Shown one piece after another: positions 56,813-64,000 of a stretch of DNA of 64,000 nucleotides; positions within the stretch are counted from its first letter, which is position 1; every line of letters begins with the position of its first letter. The DNA comes from an uncultured Clostridia bacterium. GTDB taxonomy: Bacteria; Bacillota; Clostridia; Oscillospirales; Acutalibacteraceae. A program made the position numbers and the translations under genes. The stretch spans positions 1 to 64,000 of the forward strand of contig CANQUV010000005.1 in NCBI GenBank assembly GCA_947627135.1, given 5' to 3'. A model generated the notes under the pieces. The model did not search any database. It had not been told where the DNA came from and saw only the letters and a list, made by a program, of their open reading frames with translations.

Positions 56813-57709
56813 ATGATTTGTGATTTGCACACTCATTCAAATTTTTCAGACGGAACATATACTCCCATAGAACTAGTTAAAGAGGCAGAATGTAAAAACA
56901 TTTCTGCCCTTGCTTTGTGTGACCATAATACAACAAAAGGCTTAAAAGAATTTAAGTCTGCATCAAAAAACAGTAAGGTTAAAATAGTATGCGGAGTCGA
57001 ATTTTCAACTGCATATAGAGAAAAAGAACTTCATATTTTAGGACTGTTTATAGATGAAAAATATTTTGATTATTTAGAAAATATACTTGAAAAATATGCA
57101 GATTTAAAAGAGCAGAGCAATATTAATTTAGTAAAAAATTTAAATAATAAAGGGTATGATATTTCTTATCAAGAAATAAAATCAAAATCACCTTCTGGAA
57201 AAATCAACAGAGCAAATATAGCTTCAATGCTTGTGGAAAAAGGATATGTAAAATCTATAAACGAAGCCTTTAAAACTTTGCTTCATAAAAATTTTGGCTT
57301 GTATGTTCCGCCAAAAAAAATATCATCTTTTGAAGTTATAAAACTTTTAGATAAAATCAGAGCAATATCTGTACTTGCACACCCGTTTCTAAATTTAAAT
57401 GAAAAAGAATTAAGAGAATTTTTACCTCTTGCAGTTAAATCAGGACTTAACTCGATGGAAACCTTTTATTCAAAATATGATAAAGAAACAACCTTAAAAG
57501 CTGTAAAAATTGCAGAAGAATTTAACCTTTTGCAAAGCGGCGGAAGTGATTTTCACGGAAAAAATAAGCCTGATATTAAATTAGGAATTGGAAAAGGAAA
57601 TCTAAAAATACCGTATAGTGTATATGAAAAATTAGAAAATTTGCATTGTTTAAAAAACATACGGCAGAATTTGCCTGTTCAAGCGGACAGCACCGATAAC
57701 ACCATATAA
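56813..57709 (+). CDS. PHP-domain phosphatase (TrpH/YciV-like)
   Basis: The 298-residue metal-dependent phosphoesterase begins with the PHP motif ICDLHTHSNFSDGTYTP. It continues with ALCDHNTTKG, CGVEFST and later HPFLN and GGSDFHG, which are the usual His/Asp/Glu metal ligands. Close relatives are 3',5'-nucleoside bisphosphate phosphatases (RNase AM). The function here follows by homology. The gene lies 34 bases after radC with a weak ribosome site. Confidence 0.9.
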   Translation: MICDLHTHSNFSDGTYTPIELVKEAECKNISALALCDHNTTKGLKEFKSASKNSKVKIVCGVEFSTAYREKELHILGLFIDEKYFDYLENILEKYADLKEQSNINLVKNLNNKGYDISYQEIKSKSPSGKINRANIASMLVEKGYVKSINEAFKTLLHKNFGLYVPPKKISSFEVIKLLDKIRAISVLAHPFLNLNEKELREFLPLAVKSGLNSMETFYSKYDKETTLKAVKIAEEFNLLQSGGSDFHGKNKPDIKLGIGKGNLKIPYSVYEKLENLHCLKNIRQNLPVQADSTDNTI

Positions 57710-57804
57710 AAACACTTTTTTATACCTGACAGTTTTGTAGCAGTTCCTATAAAGTAAATAATTAATAATAAATTTATTTAACATTTCAGGGGAAAGGAGA
57801 GCTT

Positions 57805-59763
57805 ATGGAAAAATTTAAACTTGTTTCAAAGTATAAGCCGACAGGCGACCAGCCGCAGGCAATAGATACACTTGTAAACAGCATAAAGCAAGGAAATAAA
57901 GAGCAAACACTTTTAGGCGTAACCGGCTCTGGTAAAACCTTTACTATGGCGAATGTTATAGAAAAACTAAACCGTCCAACCCTTGTACTTGCCCATAATA
58001 AAACTCTTGCGGCACAGTTGTGTTCGGAGTTCAAAGAATTTTTCCCTGAAAATGCAGTAGAATATTTTGTAAGCTATTACGATTATTACCAGCCTGAAGC
58101 CTATGTACCCCAAACGGATACTTATATAGAAAAAGACAGCTCAATAAACGATGAAATAGATAAACTGCGACATAGTGCAACATTAGCATTGTCAGAAAGA
58201 CGAGATGTAATAATTGTAGCATCTGTATCCTGTATATACAGTTTGGGAGATCCGATCGATTACAGAAATATGGTTATTTCATTAAGACCCGGAATGGAAA
58301 AATCTAGGGAAGAACTGCTTAAAAAGTTAGTAGAACTTCAATACGAAAGAAACGATATAAACTTTATCAGAAATAAATTTCGTGTCAGAGGAGATGTAGT
58401 AGAAATTTTTCCAGCTGCATCATCTGATAATATAATAAGAGTTGAATTTTTCGGAGATGAAATAGACAGAATTTCTGAAATCAATCCATTAACAGGCGAA
58501 CTTATCGGTCTGCTTAAACACGCAGCAATTTATCCTGCCTCACATTATATTGTATCCCACGATAAAATGGACAGGGCAATAAAAGAGATAAACGACGAGC
58601 TTGATGAACGCCTTGCATATTTTCGTGAGAAGGGAATGTTGCTAGAAGCCCAAAGAATAGAGCAAAGAACAAGATACGATTTGGAAATGCTTCAGGAGAT
58701 CGGATTTTGCACAGGAATAGAAAATTATTCCAGAGTATTGTCAGGCAGACAGCCGGGTTCAGCACCATACACGCTTTTGGATTATTTTCCGAAAGATTTC
58801 ATTTTGTTTGTAGATGAATCTCATGTTACGCTTCCGCAGGTAAGGGGAATGTACGCAGGAGACCACGCAAGAAAGAAAACTTTAATAGATTACGGATTCC
58901 GACTTCCGTCAGCTTATGATAACCGTCCGCTCAATTTTGACGAATTTTATGAAAGGGTAAATCAGGCGGTTTTTGTAAGTGCAACGCCGTCAGATTTTGA
59001 AAAGGATAGAAGTTCAGTTATTGCACAGCAAATTATCCGACCGACAGGGCTATTAGACCCGGAAATTTCAGTAAGACCGACAGAGGGACAGCTTGATGAT
59101 CTGCTATCGGAAATAAATATAAGAACAGAAAAGAAACAAAGAGTTTTAGTGACGACTCTTACAAAGAAAATGGCGGAAGATTTAACAGACTATTTTGAAA
59201 CAATGGGAGTAAGGGTGCGGTATATGCACCACGATATAGATACTGTTGAAAGAATGGAAATTGTAAGAGATTTAAGGCTGGGAGAATTTGATGTACTGGT
59301 AGGAATCAACCTTTTAAGGGAGGGACTTGATATACCGGAAGTTTCGTTAGTAGCAATTCTTGATGCAGATAAAGAAGGCTTTTTAAGGAGTGAACGATCT
59401 CTTATACAGACAGTAGGAAGAGCCGCAAGAAATTCAGAGGGTACGGTAATTATGTATGCAGACAGCGTAACGCCATCAATGAAAAATGCAATTACAGAAA
59501 CAGCAAGAAGAAGAGAAATTCAGCAGAAGTACAACGAAAAACACGGCATTGTACCCAAAACAATAGTAAAAAAAGTCAGCGAAATTCTTGAAATAACAAC
59601 GCATAAAGAGGATAAAGATAAGGATATAAAAAAGCTGACAAAAGCGCAGAAACAGCAGCTTATCGAATCATTAACAAAAGAGATGAAAGCAGCAGCAAAG
59701 CTGCTTGAATTTGAACATGCAGCATATTTGCGTGATAAAATAAATAAGCTGAAAGGCAATTAA
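57805..59763 (+). CDS. uvrB: Excinuclease ABC subunit B (UvrB)
   Basis: Damage-verifying helicase-like subunit that works with UvrA. The 652-residue protein has the P-loop [15 protein letters not shown] near residue 35. The beta-hairpin region [20 protein letters not shown] is near residue 90. Helicase motifs IV-VI and a C-terminal UVR domain ([19 protein letters not shown]) follow. GGAAAGGAG precedes the ATG. It is followed after 14 bases by the topoisomerase genes. Confidence 0.97.
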   Translation: MEKFKLVSKYKPTGDQPQAIDTLVNSIKQGNKEQTLLGVTGSGKTFTMANVIEKLNRPTLVLAHNKTLAAQLCSEFKEFFPENAVEYFVSYYDYYQPEAYVPQTDTYIEKDSSINDEIDKLRHSATLALSERRDVIIVASVSCIYSLGDPIDYRNMVISLRPGMEKSREELLKKLVELQYERNDINFIRNKFRVRGDVVEIFPAASSDNIIRVEFFGDEIDRISEINPLTGELIGLLKHAAIYPASHYIVSHDKMDRAIKEINDELDERLAYFREKGMLLEAQRIEQRTRYDLEMLQEIGFCTGIENYSRVLSGRQPGSAPYTLLDYFPKDFILFVDESHVTLPQVRGMYAGDHARKKTLIDYGFRLPSAYDNRPLNFDEFYERVNQAVFVSATPSDFEKDRSSVIAQQIIRPTGLLDPEISVRPTEGQLDDLLSEINIRTEKKQRVLVTTLTKKMAEDLTDYFETMGVRVRYMHHDIDTVERMEIVRDLRLGEFDVLVGINLLREGLDIPEVSLVAILDADKEGFLRSERSLIQTVGRAARNSEGTVIMYADSVTPSMKNAITETARRREIQQKYNEKHGIVPKTIVKKVSEILEITTHKEDKDKDIKKLTKAQKQQLIESLTKEMKAAAKLLEFEHAAYLRDKINKLKGN

Positions 59764-59777
59764 AAGAAGAGGTAAAA

Positions 59778-61763
59778 ATGGCTAAAAAGAAGACTGCCCA
59801 ATACGGCAACGACAGTATATCCTCATTAAAAGGAGCAGACAGAGTAAGAAAAAGACCGGCAGTAATATTCGGTTCAGACGGAATAGAGGGATGTCAACAC
59901 TCTGTGTTTGAAATTCTTTCTAATTCAATAGATGAAGCAAGAGAAGGCTACGGAAAGAAAATCACTGTTACAAGGTTTTCAGACGGTTCATTTGAAATTG
60001 AAGATTTTGGCAGAGGCATACCTGTTGACTTTAACAAAAACGAAGGTAAATATAACTGGGAACTTGTATTTTGCGAGATGTACGCAGGCGGTAAATATAA
60101 TAATAACGAGGGAGAGAACTATGAATTTTCACTTGGATTAAACGGTCTTGGACTTTGTTCGACCCAGTATTCGTCTGAATATATGGATGTTGATATACGA
60201 AGAGACGGATACCGCTATATGCTTCACTTTGAAAAGGGAGAAAATATAGGAGGACTAAAAAAAGAGCCGTATTCAAAAAAAGATACAGGAACCAAAATTC
60301 ACTGGAAACCCGACCTTGATGTTTTCACGGATATTGATATTCAGCCCGAGTATTTTCTTGATATTATGAAGCGTCAGGCAATTGTAAACGCAGGCATAGA
60401 ATTTATATTCCGCAACCAAAACGGCAGAAGCTATGACATTACAACTTATAATTATGTAAACGGAATCGCTGACCATGTAAAGGAACTTATTGGAGAAGAC
60501 GGCTTAACTTCAGTACAAAGCTGTGAAACAGAGCGTAAAGTTAAAGACAGAGAGGATAAGCCTGAATATAAATGTAAAATAAATGTTTCATTTGCATTTT
60601 CAAATAAAGTAAATGTAACCGAATATTATCATAACTCAAGTTGGCTCGAATACGGCGGTGCGCCTGAAGCAGCAGTAAAAAATGCTTTTGTATATCAAAT
60701 AGATAATTACTTAAAACAAAATAATAAATATAATAAAACAGATAAGAAAATCAATTTTACTGATGTAGAAGATTGCCTTGTAATAGTGATATCGTCATTT
60801 TCAAGTGTGACCTCATACGAAAACCAGACCAAAAAAGCTATTACAAATAAAGGAATTCAGGAGGCCATGACAGAATTTCTCCGTCATCAGCTCGAAGTAT
60901 ATTTTATAGAGAATCCATTAGAGGCGGAAAAAATTGCATCACAGGTACTTATTAATAAAAGAAGTAGGGAAGACGCAGAAAAAACAAGACTTAACATAAA
61001 GAAAAAACTTACAGGAAACCTAGACATAACAAACAGAGTGGCAAAGTTTGTAGACTGCAGAAGTAAGGATGTTTCTGAAAGAGAATTATTCATAGTAGAA
61101 GGAGATTCAGCACTAGGTGCCTGCAAGCAGGCAAGAGACCCTGATTTTCAGGCTATTATGCCAATAAGAGGTAAAATCTTAAATTGTTTAAAGGCAGGCT
61201 ATGATAAAATATTTAAGTCAGAAATAATAACCGACTTATTAAAGGTTATGGGATGCGGAGTAGAGGTTAAATCCAAAGCAAATAAAAAGCTTTCTAATTT
61301 TGATTTAAACCAGCTCCGTTGGAATAAAATTATTTTATGTACAGATGCCGATGTAGACGGCTTTCATATAAGGACCATGCTTTTAACAATGATTTACAGA
61401 TTGACTCCGACTCTTATTGAGGAGGGCAGGGTATTTATTGCTGAATCGCCTCTGTATGAAATAACAACCAAAAAGCAAGTTTATTTTGCATACGACGAAA
61501 ATGAAAAGGAAAAATTTCTTAAAGAAATCGGGGATGAAAAGTTTACGATTCAGCGAAGTAAAGGACTGGGTGAAAACGAAGCCGATATGATGAACTTTAC
61601 AACAATGAACCCGGCAACCAGAAGACTGATAAAGGTAATGACAGACGAGGCAGAAAGAACATCAGAGATATTTGACATTCTTCTGGGAGAAAATTTAACA
61701 GGTAGAAAAAATTATATTGTAGACCACGGTGCAGAATATATAGATAATCTTGATGTAAGCTGA
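59778..61763 (+). CDS. Type IIA topoisomerase, ATPase/TOPRIM subunit (GyrB/ParE-like, divergent)
   Basis: The 661-residue subunit has a GHKL ATPase domain with RVRKRPAVIFGSDG, ILSNSIDEARE and the lid GLNGLGLCSTQ, then a transducer and a TOPRIM domain with VEGDSALGACKQARD (about 440-455) and DADVDGFHIRT (about 521-531). Some positions differ from standard GyrB, for example EGDSALG instead of EGDSAGG and the unusual GSDGIEGCQHSVFE. It is probably a second topoisomerase related to, but distinct from, gyrase. AAGAGGT precedes the ATG. It is paired with the next gene. Confidence 0.9.
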   Translation: MAKKKTAQYGNDSISSLKGADRVRKRPAVIFGSDGIEGCQHSVFEILSNSIDEAREGYGKKITVTRFSDGSFEIEDFGRGIPVDFNKNEGKYNWELVFCEMYAGGKYNNNEGENYEFSLGLNGLGLCSTQYSSEYMDVDIRRDGYRYMLHFEKGENIGGLKKEPYSKKDTGTKIHWKPDLDVFTDIDIQPEYFLDIMKRQAIVNAGIEFIFRNQNGRSYDITTYNYVNGIADHVKELIGEDGLTSVQSCETERKVKDREDKPEYKCKINVSFAFSNKVNVTEYYHNSSWLEYGGAPEAAVKNAFVYQIDNYLKQNNKYNKTDKKINFTDVEDCLVIVISSFSSVTSYENQTKKAITNKGIQEAMTEFLRHQLEVYFIENPLEAEKIASQVLINKRSREDAEKTRLNIKKKLTGNLDITNRVAKFVDCRSKDVSERELFIVEGDSALGACKQARDPDFQAIMPIRGKILNCLKAGYDKIFKSEIITDLLKVMGCGVEVKSKANKKLSNFDLNQLRWNKIILCTDADVDGFHIRTMLLTMIYRLTPTLIEEGRVFIAESPLYEITTKKQVYFAYDENEKEKFLKEIGDEKFTIQRSKGLGENEADMMNFTTMNPATRRLIKVMTDEAERTSEIFDILLGENLTGRKNYIVDHGAEYIDNLDVS

Positions 61764-61814
61764 TTGATATAATATTAGATTAAATAAAAAAGGGAAAATG
61801 TTTGGAGGTGTATT

Positions 61815-64000
61815 ATGTCACCGAGAAAGAAAACTCCTGAAAGGGAAAATAGAGAAATAAAAACAAAAGGCTATATTGAAGGAGCAGGAGAAATAGTAGA
61901 GCAGAAAATCGTTACAACCATAAAGGATAACTTTATGCCATACGCCATGAGCGTTATATTGTCCCGTGCGATTCCTGAAATTGACGGGTTTAAGCCGTCG
62001 CACAGAAAGCTTCTTTATACAATGTATAAAATGGGACTTTTGTCAGGAGGAAGAACAAAGTCAGCAAATATAGTAGGAGCAACCATGAAGCTCAACCCTC
62101 ACGGCGACTCTGCAATTTACGATACAATGGTACGGCTTTCAAGAGGATATGAAGCTCTGCTCCATCCTTATGTTGACTCAAAGGGAAACTTCGGAAAATT
62201 TTACAGCAGAGATATGGCATGGGCGGCGTCAAGATATACAGAAGCAAAGCTTGCACCTATATGCAGTGAGCTTTTCAAGGATATAGATAAAGATACAGTG
62301 GACTTTGTTGATAACTACGATAATACAATGAAAGAACCCACTTTGTTGCCTGCAACATTTCCGTCTGTACTTGTTAATGCAAATACAGGTATAGCAGTAG
62401 GAATGGCATCAAATATTTGTTCTTTTAATTTAAGAGAAGTTTGCGAAACCACAGCCGCTTTGATCAGAGATCCTGACCACGATATTAATTCAACGATGCC
62501 GGCTCCTGATTTTTCAGGAGGTTGTCCAATAATCTATGACGAAAAAGCAATAAAAAGTGTTTACGAAACAGGCAGAGGAAGTATAAAGCTTCGTTCTAAA
62601 TACCAATATGATAAAAAGGAAAATTGTATTGATGTATTAAGTATTCCCAGTTCAACCACCAGCGAAGCAATAATTGAAAGAATTATAGAGCTTGTAAAAA
62701 ACGGAAAAATAAAAGAAATATCCGATGTAAGAGATGAAACCGGTCTTGACGGCTTAAAAATAACAATAGATTTAAAGCGAGGAACAGACCCGGATAAGAT
62801 TATGGCAAAGCTTTTCAGGCTTACGCCTTTAGAAGACAGCTACGCCTGTAACTTTAATGTACTTATTGCAGGAGTACCCAGAGTAATGGGAATAAGAGAG
62901 CTGTTAAATGAGTGGATAGCATTCAGAATTGAATGTGTAAGAAGAAGAACATATAACGATTTACAAAAAAAATCAGACAAGCTGCATTTGTTAAAGGGAC
63001 TTGAAGCCATATTGCTTGATATAGACAAAGCAATAAAAATAGTAAGAGAAACAGACGAAGAAGCCGAAGTAGTGCCGAACCTTATGATTGGCTTTGGGAT
63101 TGACGAGGTTCAGGCAGAATATGTAGCAGAAATCAAACTACGTCATTTAAACAGAGAGTATATTTTAAAGCGTACGGAAGAAATATCAAAGCTTGAAGAG
63201 GAGATAAAGGATTTACAGGCAATTTTGCAAAGTAAGGCAAGGGTAAAAACGATCATTGTAAAAGAGCTTAAAGACGTTGCGGAAAAATACGGACAGCCTA
63301 GAAAATCAATGCTTCTTTATCTTAATGAAGAGGATTTTGAAGAAGAGATTGAAGAAATACCTGATTATCCGGTAAACATATTTTTTACAAAAGAGGGATA
63401 TTTTAAGAAAATAACACCTCAGTCGTGGCGAATGGGCAATACACATAAACTTAAAGAAGGCGACGAAATTATAGACCATATTGAAACCACAAATAATTGT
63501 GAGCTTTTGTTCTTTACAAATAAATGTTTAGTATATAAAGCAAAGGCATCTGATTTTTCAGAAACAAAAGCAAGCGCCATGGGTGATTTTATACCTGCCA
63601 AGTTGTCAATGGAGGATGGAGAAACAGTTGTAAAAATGATACTGACGAAGGATTATAAGGGTATGCTTCTTTTTGCATTTGAAAACGGAAAGGTAGCAAA
63701 GGTACCTCTTTCAGCTTATGCAACAAAATCAAACCGAAAAAAACTAACGGGTGCATACAGCGATAAATCGCCGGTAGCGGGTATTGCTTTTGCAACGGAA
63801 GAACAGGAATTTTTATTAACTTCAAGTTCAGGAAGAATGTTACTGCTTCATTCAGCGTCAATTAATTCAAAAACAACCCGCAATACACAGGGCGTAGCGG
63901 TAATGAAGCTAAAAAAAGGCCAGAGATTGTTTTCAATTAAACCTTACGAGGAAGGCACATTCTCAAAGCCTTCAAGATACAGAACCCGTTCACTGCCTGC
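61815..64000 (+). CDS. Type IIA topoisomerase, breakage-reunion subunit (GyrA/ParC-like), partial
   Basis: The gene runs from ATG at 61815 (GGAGG upstream) and stays open to the window end, about 728 codons. The 5Y-CAP domain has SRAIPEIDGFKPSHRKLLY, HGDSAIYDTMVRL (residues 96-108) and the active-site tyrosine Y141 in RYTEAK. A coiled-coil dimerisation region spans about 360-480, and a beta-pinwheel-like C-terminal domain follows. The serine and aspartate that matter for quinolone binding are present (S99, D103). It has the divergent character of its ATPase partner. The C-terminus is cut by the window. Confidence 0.92.
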   Translation, partial: MSPRKKTPERENREIKTKGYIEGAGEIVEQKIVTTIKDNFMPYAMSVILSRAIPEIDGFKPSHRKLLYTMYKMGLLSGGRTKSANIVGATMKLNPHGDSAIYDTMVRLSRGYEALLHPYVDSKGNFGKFYSRDMAWAASRYTEAKLAPICSELFKDIDKDTVDFVDNYDNTMKEPTLLPATFPSVLVNANTGIAVGMASNICSFNLREVCETTAALIRDPDHDINSTMPAPDFSGGCPIIYDEKAIKSVYETGRGSIKLRSKYQYDKKENCIDVLSIPSSTTSEAIIERIIELVKNGKIKEISDVRDETGLDGLKITIDLKRGTDPDKIMAKLFRLTPLEDSYACNFNVLIAGVPRVMGIRELLNEWIAFRIECVRRRTYNDLQKKSDKLHLLKGLEAILLDIDKAIKIVRETDEEAEVVPNLMIGFGIDEVQAEYVAEIKLRHLNREYILKRTEEISKLEEEIKDLQAILQSKARVKTIIVKELKDVAEKYGQPRKSMLLYLNEEDFEEEIEEIPDYPVNIFFTKEGYFKKITPQSWRMGNTHKLKEGDEIIDHIETTNNCELLFFTNKCLVYKAKASDFSETKASAMGDFIPAKLSMEDGETVVKMILTKDYKGMLLFAFENGKVAKVPLSAYATKSNRKKLTGAYSDKSPVAGIAFATEEQEFLLTSSSGRMLLLHSASINSKTTRNTQGVAVMKLKKGQRLFSIKPYEEGTFSKPSRYRTRSLP

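Overview
The window looks like a chromosomal segment of a low-GC, Gram-positive, spore-forming Clostridia-class bacterium, probably a gut Oscillospiraceae/Ruminococcaceae-type lineage. The DNA is AT-rich, Shine-Dalgarno sites are strong (GGAGG type), and genes overlap in short operons. Further support comes from spoIIR, an alanyl T-box leader, a perfect CIRCE operator before groES, a Bacillus-type Fe-S PurF, AddAB instead of RecBCD, ThyX, and an apparent Firmicutes-type 6S RNA. The species cannot be fixed from the sequence alone.

Layout. 1-5065: ftsH and uvrA, separated by a copy of a dispersed hairpin element. 5090-8915: an isolated phage-type cassette (tail-fibre-like protein with leucine-rich-repeat modules, GH25 lysozyme, holin), bracketed by terminators and with no other phage genes. 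9078-14335: thyX-tmk, a DJ-1 family gene, 5-formyl-THF cyclo-ligase, mltG and a U32 peptidase/tRNA hydroxylase-type gene. 14336-17468: two hairpin repeats, then T-box-controlled alaS. 17531-19993: a small decayed ORF, then CIRCE-groES-groEL. 20036-21555 (minus): a DUF1292 gene, a 6S-like RNA and gpsA. 21556-24585: a promoter-rich array of 196-bp tandem repeats feeding a polysaccharide sugar-phosphate transferase and a Wzy-like polymerase.

24602-38142: nadE, a LURP-one-like gene, an Lrp regulator with an aminotransferase, ispE, spoIIR, an orphan gene, and addB-addA. 38314-41422: pyrB with a PyrI-like zinc tail, tspO/trmO tail to tail, a truncated APH-family kinase gene and tRNA-Leu(CAA). 41587-48419: a purine cluster (purC, purF, purB, purA, guaA). 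48420-52380: an accessory, partly decayed region after the 3' end of guaA, with two GC-richer orphan genes, a LysR gene, a frameshifted EamA transporter and a broken glutathione peroxidase gene. 52455-57709: pnuC behind a likely transcription-attenuating leader, a methyltransferase, a HAD phosphatase, chorismate mutase, pyrE, radC and a PHP phosphatase. 57805-64000: uvrB, then a divergent type IIA topoisomerase pair, the second gene running off the window.

Most genes are housekeeping: nucleotide synthesis (thyX, tmk, pyrB, pyrE, pur, guaA), NAD supply (nadE, pnuC), DNA repair (uvrA, uvrB, addAB, radC) and protein quality control (ftsH, groESL). The points most worth a second look are the stand-alone fibre-lysozyme-holin cassette, the tandem promoter/RNA repeats before the polysaccharide genes, the dispersed hairpin family placed just after stop codons, the PyrB zinc-tail fusion and the pnuC leader RNA.
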